Assembly: GCA_022495005.1 (NCBI GenBank)
Contig: JAGYXB010001572.1
Span: 124,001-188,000, forward strand
DNA length: 64,000 nucleotides
Direction of reading: 5' to 3'
Origin: Rhyacophila brunnea
Lineage: Eukaryota > Arthropoda > Insecta > Trichoptera > Rhyacophilidae
The notes under the pieces are model-generated. The model was not told the DNA's origin. It was given only the letters and a program-made list of their open reading frames with translations, and searched no databases. The position numbers and the translations under genes are program-made. Shown here one piece after another: positions 42,401-47,081 of this stretch (position 1 is the stretch's first letter; every line of letters starts with the position of its first letter).

Positions 42401-43413
42401 ATTGTGATGGAAAGAATTAGAACTGTTGAACACTTTGGAAACAAAAGTAGAACTGTTTAATTTGAATTGAATTTCTAAATGTAGAAACATATTTCATGCT
42501 AACACTAAAAAACCCAACAATAACGCACAGATCTACTTTTGATACTATACGACTCAATTATACTACCCGACTACTGCTTCAAATACACTCTATGACGATC
42601 GGTCATATATATGTCGAAAAACCCGTTTCTTATGTTGGCGTCCTGTGTCACGGGGTGTCACAGAGTGTAAATACGATGTCATAGCTGTCATACAATATGT
42701 ACCTATGTATAATATGTCGGAAGGCATAGATTTGATCATAGGCACTAAATCGCTCTTAGCATATATGTGCCCGATCGTCATATAGTCTATTTGAACCTTA
42801 TCTCGATGATGCATAGATAAGTATGATAAACCACCCTTGATAGCAGAATTGTGTATGTATAGAATACCTAGATGCGTTGATGTTATTTGCAAAGATTTTT
42901 GACTAATATTTTATATTGAGTCAATTTGTGATTTAATAATAAGTATTGTGTGACTGGTTTGAACTTTTCAAGGTCCCCTTTTGAAATTTCTGATGGATCG
43001 ATTCCGTCATAAGTAGGTATACCTACGTCAAAGAACATCATTCTGATCCGTTGATTATTAGAATGCAAGAGGATGCAACGTGTTTCGGGGTTTTAATGCA
43101 TATTACGCCTAGGTACGTAAATTATACATTGTAACCTTAACCTATAGTATAATATATAGTACTTATAAAAAATATTTACAATTCCAACGATATAAATATT
43201 AATTATTAAACTAAAAAAATATATTATAAAATATTGACTTACTTTTTAGCGCCCATAGTTTTGAAGCTTTTAAGTCTCGAAGATAGATGTCCAATTGTTT
43301 GGAGCACGCGTTACTTATGTGGTCGGAAATTCGCAGATCGATAGGTGGCACTACTCCCGTAAAGAAAAATTCATTTTTCCAGGTATGCGAAAATTCTGGT
43401 TCGGTGTCATTAT
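15317..43413 (-). CDS. nrf-6-like: NRF-6-like membrane acyltransferase gene, 12 coding exons visible, 5' end missing
   Basis: Insect homologue of C. elegans NRF-6, a family with an extracellular cysteine-containing NRF domain followed by an acyltransferase-3 type multi-pass membrane domain, linked in worms to lipid/drug transport; the substrate here is unknown. The exons are 43243-43413, 30667-30908, 29206-29414, 27858-27919, 26601-26785, 24890-25050, 23150-23318, 21029-21231, 19571-19697, 17444-17633, 16406-16551 and 15317-15454. Together they give 2003 nt, which with one base from a missing upstream exon is 668 codons including TGA. Numbering from the first visible residue, the NRF domain covers about 20-205, the first membrane span about 203-223, the HGIR motif has H258 and a second H272, and about ten further membrane spans follow to residue 645. 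Every junction is GT-AG and phase-consistent, and no frameshift was seen. It is on this basis a functional gene. The start codon and signal peptide were not located. Confidence 0.93.
15540..15670. repeat. Repeat copy with CAAGGCTCTAAGTG
   Basis: About 120 bases closely match 16625-16745, with shared TGTTTGTCCTTGG and GAAACAAAAGTAACAATGAG. It lies just beyond the last exon of the NRF-6-like gene, in its last intron. Confidence 0.6.
15685..16060. mobile_element. GC-rich multi-palindromic MITE
   Basis: The termini ACTCTGGTTGCGCAGCCAGT and ACTGGCTGCGCAACCAGAGT are reverse complements, extended by TCGCGCGAC or TCGTGCGAC. Inside there is a second inverted pair around GGTCGCCCAACT and AGTTGCGCGAC. 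The 169-codon plus frame at 15759-16268 and the minus frame at 15944-16147 run through these palindromes and are not treated as genes. Confidence 0.65.
16406..16551 (-). CDS. NRF-6-like exon K
   Basis: The exon encodes residues 574-622. ILSWRGFMVWTRLSYAVYLT and QFPVFFYNVGLTR are family-conserved. I end it at GCACTG|GTAATT, which joins exon L in phase 0. Read-through would add about 23 residues and stop at TGA without supplying the expected last membrane helix. Confidence 0.9.
16640..16775. mobile_element. Small fold-back element (ACAAGGTTCTAAGTG / CACTTAGAACCTTGT)
   Basis: Inverted termini of about 19 bases flank a roughly 100-base middle shared with 15540-15670. It lies in the NRF-6-like intron between exons J and K. 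Confidence 0.6.
17444..17633 (-). CDS. NRF-6-like exon J
   Basis: It encodes residues 511-573 plus one base. The span ELIIGWTVSMALLLGALVG is followed by AAFAPIAWCCSFGWIIFTTH, matching the paired membrane helices of the family. Acceptor CTCTGGCAG, donor GTAAGA, phase 1. Confidence 0.93.
17721..18116. mobile_element. hAT-like MITE with perfect 8-bp TSD ATCGCAGG
   Basis: Ends CAGTGACGTCCCTAG and CCACGGGACGTCACTG. ATCGCAGG occurs on both sides (17713-17720 and 18117-18124). Decayed copies are at about 46860-46999, 54140-54190, 57773-58129 and 61800-61952. Non-coding. Confidence 0.9.
18400..19035. mobile_element. Inverted-repeat element, GCTATTGGCGGCTATCGAGG termini, with nested hAT
   Basis: The left GCTATTGGCGGCTATCGAGG and right CCTCGATAGCCGCCAATAGC are perfect reverse complements. 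The interior has the hairpin-like TTAACACAGCCAAGAGAAG segment seen again at 42150, 45530 and 63550. It is interrupted by the 405-bp hAT MITE at 18538-18942. Confidence 0.75.
18538..18942. mobile_element. hAT-like MITE 'CAGGGGTAGTCAACC' with perfect TSD GCTTAGAT
   Basis: Ends CAGGGGTAGTCAACCTGG and GGTCGACCACCCCTG. GCTTAGAT is duplicated at 18530-18537 and 18943-18950. A second copy in the opposite orientation lies at 63610-63975. Confidence 0.92.
19159..19373. mobile_element. Near-perfect fold-back element with (CCTAA)n centre
   Basis: Two arms of about 85 bases are reverse complements (TGGTACTGTTCGGTTATA ... GCCGATAAACTGGATTATTT), around a short TTAGG/CCTAA array at 19235-19300. A related, more diverged copy is at 36620-36800. 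Confidence 0.85.
19571..19697 (-). CDS. NRF-6-like exon I
   Basis: It encodes residues 468-510. FRTADYMYILPPYRFTVYAM precedes the membrane span GLCLGLILR, a typical family signature. Acceptor CTTTTAG, donor GTAAAA, phase 0. Confidence 0.92.
20001..20331. mobile_element. hAT-like MITE, 'CAGTGGCGAAGGGTGG' family, deleted copy
   Basis: Left end CAGTGGGGAAGGGTGG and right end CTCCACCCTTCGCCGCTG, with an internally deleted body still carrying GACAAAATGTGCATTATTT. It lies in the NRF-6-like intron between exons H and I. Confidence 0.75.
20522..20672. mobile_element. Short fold-back element
   Basis: Arms TTTTTGTTAATTCTACTTTA and TAAAGTAGAAATAACAAAAA, then CATTTACGTTGACA and TGTCAACGTAAATG, are reverse complements around a loop of about 40 bases. 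Confidence 0.7.
21029..21231 (-). CDS. NRF-6-like exon H
   Basis: It encodes residues 401-467 plus two bases. CLTHTHHVGIDTQLFGVGVP is the conserved loop of the family, followed by two membrane spans (VPLVVWFISK and AVIVISILAALSTIA). Acceptor TTTTCCAG, donor GTAAGT, phase 2. Confidence 0.94.
21567..22379. mobile_element. About 0.8-kb inverted-repeat element, GTATATGTTACRCCGAATGT ends
   Basis: Long diverged terminal inverted repeats of more than 100 bases start GTATATGTTACACCGAATGT on the left and end ATTCGGCGTAACATATAC on the right. The interior has a TTAGG run (21806-21825) and two copies of TTAGTTGCAAAAAATACCAC. Superfamily unknown. Confidence 0.7.
22491..23127. mobile_element. Inverted-repeat element, AACCGG / CAGCGAGTTATCT ends
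   Basis: Left AACCGGATCTATCCCTTCAG and right ATTCGCTGAACCGGTT, with AGCGAGTTATCT and AGATAACTCGCT inside. The body includes CCAAATTAATACGGA, also found at 32051 and, inverted, near 45905. It lies just beyond exon G. Confidence 0.65.
23150..23318 (-). CDS. NRF-6-like exon G
   Basis: It encodes residues 345-400. LVPTLGALILFCTWILPE is a membrane span, followed by GSGPQWPL and CKRHWWRNLLFIHNYFGFEN, which are family-typical. The acceptor is GTTTTAG, with A completing the split Arg codon, and the donor is GTAAGT after ATG, phase 0. Confidence 0.94.
23437..23860. mobile_element. MITE with TTAGG core, copy 2 (fullest)
   Basis: It starts GTCCGGAAACTTGTACGTAT and ends TTTTACATACAATTTACATG. The ends are imperfect inverted repeats sharing a TTCACCG motif. 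The centre is TTGTTAGGTTAGGTTAG. It lies in the NRF-6-like intron between exons F and G. Confidence 0.7.
23883..24134. mobile_element. Small inverted-repeat element (CTGTTCTGGCAGAA ends)
   Basis: Left CTGTTCTGGCAGAACACACT and right reverse complement CTGTTCTGGCAGAAGACACT. The 62-codon frame inside (23950-24138) is not recognisable. Confidence 0.55.
24890..25050 (-). CDS. NRF-6-like exon F
   Basis: The exon encodes residues 291-343 plus two bases of Arg344: NVAKPWSVIGRTASLYTDPF, then the membrane segment FIMFSGLLTCYSFIG and MQEYIGRLFR. Acceptor TTTTATAG, donor GTATGA. The open frame on the opposite strand at 24835-25056 is a shadow of this exon. Confidence 0.94.
25860..26560 (-). other. Unrecognised exon-like block in the NRF-6-like intron E/F
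   Basis: Minus-strand frames at 26107-26559 (150 codons) and 25680-26000 (106 codons) are more GC-rich than the intron around them. At 26320 a TTTCCAACAG sequence precedes an open frame beginning AMVDSLPRSMNL and containing WRRTTGYKPHPLGMSENSLR. No domain is recognised. It may be a gene fragment, an unknown TE or chance. Confidence 0.3.
26601..26785 (-). CDS. NRF-6-like exon E (acyltransferase HGIR motif)
   Basis: It encodes residues 229-290. It contains FSLRKNLKALFS and then EAVHGIRFLNAFMLMVSHKS, the conserved start of the acyltransferase-3 domain, with H258 and H272 as probable catalytic or structural histidines by family analogy. The end is NRTEMAE and the donor GTGAGT, phase 0. Confidence 0.94.
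26985..27655. mobile_element. Second copy of the ACGTGCATGG MITE, interrupted
   Basis: The internal CATGCGACAGTTG and right end CAGTAAATCCATGCACGT match the copy at 14251-14625. It is split by a 283-bp element at 27093-27375. Confidence 0.75.
27093..27375. mobile_element. 283-bp element with GTGCCGCAGAGGTGGACA termini, nested
   Basis: The ends GTGCCGCAGAGGTGGACA and TGTCCACCTCTGCGGCAC are perfect 18-bp reverse complements, flanked by AAT on both sides. A 3-bp duplication would suit PIF/Harbinger, although AAT is not the canonical TWA. The centre contains CCTAACCTAACCTAA. Confidence 0.8.
27667..27722. mobile_element. Right-end fragment of the 'CAGTGGCGAAGGGTGG' MITE family
   Basis: Sequence TTAGTGTGCATTATTTATG to CCTCCGCCACTG matches the right ends of other copies. 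Confidence 0.65.
27858..27919 (-). CDS. NRF-6-like exon D (first transmembrane helix)
   Basis: A 62-nt exon in which 1 base completes Gly208, 20 codons follow and 1 base is left over. SLFSGVILLSLYASIF is strongly hydrophobic and forms the first membrane span after the extracellular domain. The exon is too short to show as an open reading frame alone but is fixed by both splice sites (TTTTTCAG and GTAAGT) and by phase. Confidence 0.9.
28065..28335. mobile_element. MITE with TTAGG core, copy 3 (truncated)
   Basis: Shares AAATTGTACGTATTACATTTC, the central CCTAACCTAACCTAA and ACCGACAAGAACCGTGTTTT with copies 1 and 2. It ends abruptly where a reverse-transcriptase fragment begins. Confidence 0.65.
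28338..28530 (+). pseudogene. Non-LTR reverse transcriptase fragment, internally deleted
   Basis: The frame reads DENQPREHAGFRRDY, then HIQDVREVIE, a stop, and LPVYLCFIDYKKAFDAF, the QAGFR and FIDYKKAFD region of the reverse-transcriptase catalytic core. It then jumps directly to a tail also seen at 37750 (CAGTGRATCGACC), so the rest of the polymerase is deleted. Confidence 0.75.
28800..29045 (-). pseudogene. Non-LTR reverse transcriptase C-terminal fragment
   Basis: Minus-strand frame VEVFEMWLYRHILKIPWTDQ, then DILKGMGKDREVLHSIKIR, a stop, and LQNLSHIMRG is the post-catalytic region of the same non-LTR lineage as 39561-40160. Several in-frame stops show it is dead. It lies in the NRF-6-like intron C/D, and its strand is that of the host gene. 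Confidence 0.8.
29206..29414 (-). CDS. NRF-6-like exon C (end of NRF domain)
   Basis: The exon encodes residues 139-207 plus two bases of Gly208. The motif SISWGMCVPHGCTYDDV carries a paired-cysteine CVPHGC typical of the family, and VEPQMCQ adds another cysteine. The acceptor is TTTACAG and the donor GTAAGT, phase 2. The last residues start the first transmembrane helix completed by exon D. Confidence 0.93.
29660..30532. mobile_element. hAT-like MITE, 'CAGTGGCGAAGGGTGG' family, with nested element
   Basis: Left CAGTGACAAAGGGTGGAG and right CCTCCACCCATCGCCACTG. The internal segments AAACCATAATA and TGACAAAGTTTAGTGTGCA match the family. A second inverted-repeat element at 30188-30434 is inserted near its right end. 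It lies in the NRF-6-like intron B/C. Confidence 0.78.
30188..30434. mobile_element. Nested inverted-repeat element (TCAATTACATTGAGCTTCTT ends)
   Basis: Left TCAATTACATTGAGCTTCTT and right AAGAAGCTCAATGTAATTGA are perfect reverse complements, continuing with one or two mismatches through GAGCTGTTTATTGGCGAATTT. Confidence 0.8.
30667..30908 (-). CDS. NRF-6-like exon B (NRF domain)
   Basis: This exon encodes residues 58-138. The opening YDATGKIPSGLLNGNINQYG, then DFDQCLQADS and IRGKYCLASFQV, is the diagnostic core of the NRF domain, including two cysteines expected to be disulfide bonded outside the cell. The acceptor is TTTCTAG and the donor GTATGT after AGA GAT. It ends in phase 0. Confidence 0.93.
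31265..31503 (+). mobile_element. tRNA-derived SINE, complete copy
   Basis: The 5' part resembles a tRNA: A box GGTGGCTGCGCGGCTTAAGC, B box CAGGTTTGAATCCTGG. A tRNA-unrelated body of about 160 bases and an A-rich tail (TGGTCAAAAAAAA) follow. The 79-codon frame at 31203-31442 is a by-product. A second copy is at 59572-60210 on the other strand. Confidence 0.85.
31700..31914 (-). pseudogene. Reverse transcriptase fragment of a second non-LTR lineage
   Basis: Minus-strand VESGSIIWAPHQLKYGLMV and RVQKKLLRLLYMRLYGYYPW match the region downstream of the catalytic core in jockey-like retrotransposons (SxIWxPx..VQKxFLR). Only about 65 codons survive. It lies in the large NRF-6-like intron. Confidence 0.75.
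32041..32360. repeat. Dispersed repeat (CCAAATTAATACGGA family), inverted partner at 45640-45925
   Basis: GGTCCAAATTAATACGGA, GACATGTCGGTCAAATT and TTTGACAGTTCGCAGGGAT recur in reverse orientation at 45640-45925. A more diverged relative is at 22866-23090. The 65-codon minus frame here is not a gene. Confidence 0.65.
32689..33250. mobile_element. PIF/Harbinger-type element with TAA TSD
   Basis: Imperfect inverted ends: left GTCGGCTCTCAGATCAAACT, right (reverse complement) GCCGGCTCCCACATCAGAAC, flanked by TAA on both sides (32686-32688, 33251-33253). A 3-bp TWA duplication is the hallmark of this superfamily. It keeps only the first codons of a transposase-like gene (32845-32937). Confidence 0.75.
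32845..32937 (+). pseudogene. N-terminal remnant of a PIF/Harbinger transposase
   Basis: ATG-initiated peptide of 30 residues containing YRRHLSRRQKYWIHPS, resembling the arginine-rich start with a YWVHP-like motif of insect HARBI1-type nucleases. It stops at TAA just after that motif, so no catalytic domain remains. Confidence 0.55.
33670..33751 (+). tRNA. tRNA-Ser (UGA anticodon)
   Basis: An 82-nt cloverleaf with acceptor stem GCTGAGG/CCTCAGC, discriminator G, A-box region ending GAGTGGTTAAGG, anticodon TGA at 33703-33705 in a CTTGAAA loop, a long class II variable arm, and T-loop GGTTCGAATCC. A T6 run at 33754-33759 can act as Pol III terminator. It lies antisense in the first visible intron of the NRF-6-like gene. 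Confidence 0.96.
33754..33759 (+). terminator. Pol III T-run terminator of tRNA-Ser(UGA)
   Basis: Six T residues start three bases after the tRNA 3' end. Confidence 0.7.
34040..36358 (-). mobile_element. 2.3-kb pogo/Tigger-like DNA transposon remnant with GGGGTAATTCCGAA motifs
   Basis: Terminal inverted repeats AGGTGCATTGGGGTAATTCC (left) and AAGTGCATTGGGGTAATTCC (right, reverse complement) flanked by TA. The empty site is seen at about 62700. GGGGTAATTCCGAA-like motifs recur near both ends in both orientations (34274, 34425, 35990, 36133, 36338). The minus strand has a broken frame with an acidic MSEYSDSDIIDYLDFE start, a lysine-rich middle and an end YYIGFIEEI..HEETYFSINF, which resembles the C-terminal tail of pogo/Tigger/jerky-type proteins. 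The DDE domain is absent, so it is non-autonomous. Confidence 0.72.
35053..35735 (-). pseudogene. Broken transposon ORF (pogo/Tigger-like C-terminal tail)
   Basis: It opens with ATG at 35735 (acidic, MSEYSDSDIIDYLDFEVLMD), shifts frame at an A-run near 35620, continues lysine-rich (SKGVGKKSKGKENQADKTD), stops at 35419 after TTLMFL, and further on reads LNDSVLVRYSIRK, a frameshift, then KWRYYIGFIEEII and FSINFLKTMRPQQ. The tail pattern of variable charged linker then YVG/FIxR-like is known from pogo-family proteins. No DDE residues were found. Confidence 0.5.
36620..36800. mobile_element. Fold-back element with (TTAGG) core
   Basis: Arms AAATTTTGGTCGGTTATGTG ... CTGGATTATTTGTTAGGTTA mirror AACCTAACCTAAACTAAC ... 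CAGACTAGAACCAAAATTT. The host repeat resumes after it with a near-duplicate of GGACAAACAAG (GGAAAAACAAG). Related to 19159-19373. Confidence 0.7.
37565..37785 (+). pseudogene. 3' end of a non-LTR retrotransposon
   Basis: Plus-strand frame RWTNAIVHWYPSGTKRPQGR, then TSWIDEFIKFDG and later GGFHPAVDRPR matches the extreme C terminus of jockey/R1-like polymerases (RGRPxTRW..D and QQW/HPAVD endings). Stops interrupt it, and a GATGATGATGAT simple repeat closes the element, as at 28515-28530. Confidence 0.75.
38770..40160 (+). pseudogene. Non-LTR reverse transcriptase pseudogene, split by an hAT element
   Basis: The upstream piece (38798-38850) reads GLKINLKKTKLLHTSI. The downstream piece (39561-40160) reads YLDTWVNEKWDHSQEIKTRI, IARNAFLKMRLPRNRDLN, a string of frameshifts, DWYECSSTELFRVAG and finally RRGDGT, the normal C-terminal order of this polymerase lineage. 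Between them an hAT remnant is inserted. Many stops and frameshifts show that it is inactive. Confidence 0.85.
38866..39554 (+). mobile_element. Charlie-like hAT remnant with transposase dimerisation domain
   Basis: Ends CTAGGGTCGGCAGAAG and GCCAACCCCTG, with a 6-of-8 duplicated flank (AGCTAACC / ACTTAACC). Around 39265-39460 the plus strand encodes LTIFGSTYYLICEKTFSSMN and IKNKLRSRITDENLQSC, then PDI-VKLSEAMHG after frameshifts, the C-terminal hAT dimerisation region of transposases. Broken and inactive. Confidence 0.75.
40330..40836. mobile_element. hAT-like MITE with perfect 8-bp TSD GTCTGCCG
   Basis: Ends CAGTGGCGCACCC and GAGTGCGCCACTG, with G-run and C-run stretches just inside each end. 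GTCTGCCG lies at 40322-40329 and 40837-40844. It contains AAAAAAAGTCGCCTGCGCTG at about 40684. Confidence 0.93.
41276..41357 (+). tRNA. tRNA-Ser (GCU anticodon)
   Basis: An 82-nt class II tRNA with acceptor stem GACGAGG/CCTCGTC, discriminator G, anticodon GCT at 41309-41311, long variable arm and GGGTTCGAATCCC T arm. The downstream T runs are only 3-4 long, so termination may be weak. It is antisense within the same NRF-6-like intron. Confidence 0.96.
41850..42006. mobile_element. Fold-back MITE (AGGTACAGTAAAAACGAAAC)
   Basis: Arms AGGTACAGTAAAAACGAAAC and GTTTCGTTTTTACTGTACCT are perfect reverse complements, continued by AATAATGCGGTCG and CGAACCGCATCATT. The 87-codon frame is a by-product. 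Confidence 0.85.
42228..42557. mobile_element. Inverted-repeat element (TCGTATAGTATCAAAAGTAG)
   Basis: The left arm at 42261-42280 and right arm at 42531-42550 (CTACTTTTGATACTATACGA) are perfect reverse complements. ATTGAGTCGTATA begins the outer left end and matches the right outer end. It directly follows a piece of the TTAACAGCAC..GGCTGTGTTAA repeat. Confidence 0.65.
43243..43413 (-). CDS. NRF-6-like exon A (first visible exon, start of NRF domain)
   Basis: The acceptor is TTTTACAG and the donor GTAAGT. The exon is entered in phase 1, so its first codon is split (G|AT) and one base comes from an unseen upstream exon. It encodes residues 1-57, ending in the family-typical stretch CSKQLDIYLRDLKASKLWAL, which contains an NRF-domain cysteine. 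The exon leaves in phase 1 and joins exon B 12.3 kb away as A|TA TAC GAT (I-Y-D). Confidence 0.9.
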
Positions 43414-43617
43414 CTGTAAAAATCATTAAAATATTATTATTTATCATAACGATTATAACGTATTGAAGAAACCAATCCCTAGGATACAAGTGCCCACAAA
43501 CAAAATTATTATTAAGTACATCAGTGTCGAATCAAAAAAACATGATCATTTGCATAAAAACATTTAGTATGTAAACAAAACTTATTATTGAAGTGAAGAA
43601 AATTTATCAAAAAAAAT

Positions 43618-43699
43618 CGCAGTCGGTAGGATTCGAACCTACGCTCCCAGAGGGAATCTGATTTCTAGTCAGACGCCTTAACCGCTCGGCCACGACTGC
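43618..43699 (-). tRNA. tRNA-Ser (AGA anticodon)
   Basis: Minus-strand 82-nt class II tRNA with acceptor stem GCAGTCG/CGACTGC, discriminator G, anticodon AGA (forward positions 43664-43666), long variable arm and GGTTCGAATCC T loop. A T8 run immediately downstream on the minus strand is a good Pol III terminator. It sits 205 bases upstream of exon A of the NRF-6-like gene, on the same strand. Confidence 0.96.
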
Positions 43700-43769
43700 T
43701 ACATGAAGGTTTGTGATAGATGTTGAATAAAAGTAGTAGTCAGAAAAACATAATAATTTCACATTATAC

Positions 43770-44636
43770 CAGCGGTTTCCAACCTGGCGCGATCTATTGC
43801 CAGGGGAGGCGCCAAAATTTTTGAATAAATTATTTTTTATACCATATCTACAAATAAATAAAAGTTCATATCTTAACGTAACAGTGAAAATTCAGTGCAT
43901 GAATGTTTATTTAAATATATAATACATATATTTAAATCCTATTAAAAAAATATTTGGAGCGGAGAAATTTAAAAATGGCGCTTTTGCAAACGCTCTGTTT
44001 CGGTAATGCACAAAACGACCGCTGGTTGCATGAAAACAATAACCTCAAATTTAAATGTCACTCGTACCTAAAGTGTCAACTGAAGCGTGTAGGCAGGGTG
44101 TGATATTTTTTTTTTAAACTGTTTTTAACGTGATTTCTTTAATATAATATAACAATAATACATGTCTCCACTTTTAAATGATTTCTACGCCAGATATATT
44201 GAAGCAAACAAAAATCTATTTCCTGAGTTCTTGGTTAGTTTGCTAATGCATTTTTCATATAATTTTATTAATAGTAAAAAAAGTCGCCTGCGGCGCTGCT
44301 TTATTTCAGGGCTATTAAATATTTTTAATATATGGGTGAAAGATCCTGGCCTGTGGGCCCTATTCACTATGTGGAGCTCATGATAGAATCCATTAATTTT
44401 TGTCAATGAACGATGATGAATTTGGTTGACTTCTTTTAAAATTGATTGTGGTAATAAACAAGCTCATTCGTCGCATGAAAAAAAATTAATTAAAAAATGA
44501 ATTTGATATAAGTAAGTAGTAAAAACTTGTGTGTTAAAAAAGTGTCTGTATTATTTAATGAAATAAAGGGGGGGAGGCGCCAAGATTAGATTTTTTTTAA
44601 AGGGAGGCGTAGTAACATAAAGGTTGGAGACCACTG
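43770..44636. mobile_element. 867-bp hAT-like element with perfect 8-bp TSD CATTATAC
   Basis: Ends CAGCGGTTTCCAACCTGG and AAAGGTTGGAGACCACTG. CATTATAC is at 43762-43769 and 44637-44644. It contains the block CATGTCTCCACTTTTAAATG shared with 54199-54643 and the AAAAAAAGTCGCCTGCGGCG motif. No intact transposase. It sits upstream of exon A of the NRF-6-like gene, beside tRNA-Ser(AGA). Confidence 0.93.
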
Positions 44637-44871
44637 CATTATACTCATAAAAATATGCAATAATTGCAATATGGCCCTCAATGATAATCAAATTGATTGA
44701 AGATGAGTCGTTCCTCACTTGTATTTGTTCAGAAATGTATGGTCATTAAACAAAACAGTAAAAATGGAAAGATATTTCAATAATATAGAAAGAATTTTCT
44801 TCGCTTAAACTTTACTGTTTAATTCACTTTATCATAGATACTCATTATATAGGTAGGTAACTATGAATAAG

Positions 44872-45043
44872 GGCGCGGACACACGGCATTGCAGTCGACG
44901 TGCGTAGACATGCGACAGACGTAGACAAATTGGCTAAAACAAATTTAATTGGTGATTCTAATCGGATGCAATTGGAATCAAATAAAACCCTGCGTTGATG
45001 CACATCTACGCACGTCCACTGCAATGCCGTGTGTCTGCAGCCT
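44872..45043. mobile_element. Short fold-back MITE (GACACACGGCATTGCAGT)
   Basis: Left GACACACGGCATTGCAGTCG / right CCACTGCAATGCCGTGTGTC, extended by ACGTGCGTAGA / TCTACGCACGT. About 40-bp arms, no coding capacity. Confidence 0.8.
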
Positions 45044-45287
45044 TTGGGCAGTAATTGCAAACATTTTCACACCTGCGTGCCAAAAGTAATATTTGTCATA
45101 ATTACTACCGTCCCACAGCGGTTGATTATTGAGGAAAAAATAATAAATTACTTTCAGTAGGCTTATTCTAACATAAACATCCAAAAAGAGCCAATTGTGA
45201 TACATACAATTAATCTTGACGTATTCAGGCGGTTAATTATGAAAATAAATTAACAGTCTGAACTGTCAAAAACTGCTATCTTTTAAC

Positions 45288-45515
45288 CAGTGCTCGAAAT
45301 GGAAAAGTCTACGAACCAGAGCGCTCGATAATTTTCTGAAGATATTTACATAGTTATCAAATGTTATGTGTATTTTATAAAAATAAGTATGTTATATTTT
45401 CTATTATATGGCCTATCTAACTCAGAGACGGTCAACATATTTTTTCCACGAGACGGAGCGATAATTTTACCTATTTCACGAACCGATAGAACGCTCCGGT
45501 CCATTTCGAGCCGTG
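45288..45515. mobile_element. 228-bp hAT-like MITE 'CAGTGCTCGAAATGG', perfect TSD CTTTTAAC
   Basis: Ends CAGTGCTCGAAATGG and CCATTTCGAGCCGTG. CTTTTAAC is at 45280-45287 and 45516-45523. The element is inserted inside the TTAACAGC..GGCTGTGTTAAC repeat, whose uninterrupted form is at 42151-42180. Confidence 0.92.
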
Positions 45516-45639
45516 CTTTTAACAGCCTTTCTCTTGGCTGTGTTAACTTGTAGAGTGAGACAGAGTACGTCAATTTTACATTTCTAGAATTGAGATGCAA
45601 GATCCGACTGTTTTGAAATATGATTACGTGACGGCCGCC

Positions 45640-45925
45640 GTTTTAGTTCCCCGCGATCTGTCAAATATCGAGTGGCTAGTAGCAACATAATATTTGTTTT
45701 ACTGCAATTACATTTTGTCCTGCAATCGCAATGGCATGATTAATAACATTGTAGGTTATGTTGATATGCCTGACGTGTCACTACAAAATGTTTGGGTTCG
45801 GGTATATCCGCTCAGGTTCGACCGTATCCGCCAGCACGAACATATCCAAATTTGACCGACATGAGATACCCGCCGATAACTGCTTTGTGTATAATGCCTT
45901 CCGTGTTAATTTGGACCAATTACAA
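45640..45925. repeat. Dispersed repeat, inverted partner of 32041-32360
   Basis: Reverse-complement similarity to 32041-32360, ending GTGTTAATTTGGACCAAT. Confidence 0.65.
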
Positions 45926-45991
45926 TAACAGAAACGTGCTAAAGTGATAACTGTTAAGAATAGATCCGCTGGTAATTTAATCACTAATCCA

Positions 45992-46084
45992 GTGCTCGAA
46001 ATGGACCGAAGTCACTCAGTCAATGTTGGTATTTTCGGTAAATTATCGAGCGCTTCGGTTCATAAAATTTTCCAATTAGAGCGC
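45992..46084. mobile_element. Very short 'CAGTGCTCGAAATGG' family copy
   Basis: Left CAGTGCTCGAAATGGAC, right CCAATTAGAGCGCTG. Internally deleted to about 93 bases; no exact 8-bp duplication. Confidence 0.55.
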
Positions 46085-47081
46085 TGCTGATTAGCTTAAT
46101 AACCCTTTTCCGCTTCACCTTCACAATATTATGTTTTCGATTATCTTGACTCGTTTCAATCCATCATTAATTAATCAAATCGTTATATTAGGTTATATTT
46201 TGTTTGTATAGTGAGTAATAAAATTTAGAATCGAATCAAATTAATCTTTTTTTTTATTTAAATTAATGAAATGGAGCCTTTTTAGAATTTTTCAAGGTTA
46301 GCTACATATTATTTTTTCTTAATTAGATCATATGTACCATTTTTTTATAAACGTGTTTTCCTATAATTTTTTTCTGTTGTTTTTAGACAGTTTGAAAAAA
46401 TTCGTAATTCAAAACACATGCGATTTTTTGTGATGAAATTGTAGAACCTTGTTTTATTAATAGTCTAATGAACTGGCGTTTACGTGTTATATATACCATT
46501 CATGATTATGTTTGACAGTTTGGAATATAAGCCCAATGGCGTAACAATGGGTGTGCAAGCGGGGCAACCACCCCGGGCGCAGTTCTGGTAGGGGCGCAGA
46601 AATGTAGTTTAGTTTAACGTGCAAGAAAAAAAGATAACGGAAAATGTCATTCTAAATTTACTAAAACTAAGATGCCGATATGGAAAATGGAAACTGCATT
46701 TTTCATGAAAATGCACTAAATGACTATCTGACATCTTACTAACGTTGCGGTTTTTGCGTTGAAAAAATACCCAGCTGATTTACAGCCTGGAAATATAATA
46801 ACCCGAGTTTGTCAAAATTACTATCTGCTTTAAGACACATTTTTTTTACCTGGAAAAAATGACTAAGAGCAGCATGCACAATCTAAGTTTAGGTAGCTAT
46901 TTCTACATATGCCTAATGATTCTCATCGATTTACCGCCCTTCAAATAATTGCCGCCCCCAAGTGACGCTCAATCTGCCTACCCCCACGGGACGTCACTGG
47001 GTAGGACATAACGACGGTAACAATAATTTAATTTACCCTATGTAATTCGTACAGAGCGTAATCTGCGCAGTTTCAAGATTA

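Noticed and set aside
45781..45984. Minus ORF with a hydrophobic start (MIKLPADLFLTVITLARF) as signal-peptide exon of the NRF-6-like gene
   Set aside because: It lies within a dispersed repeat also present at 32 kb, and no donor in phase 1 was seen after it.
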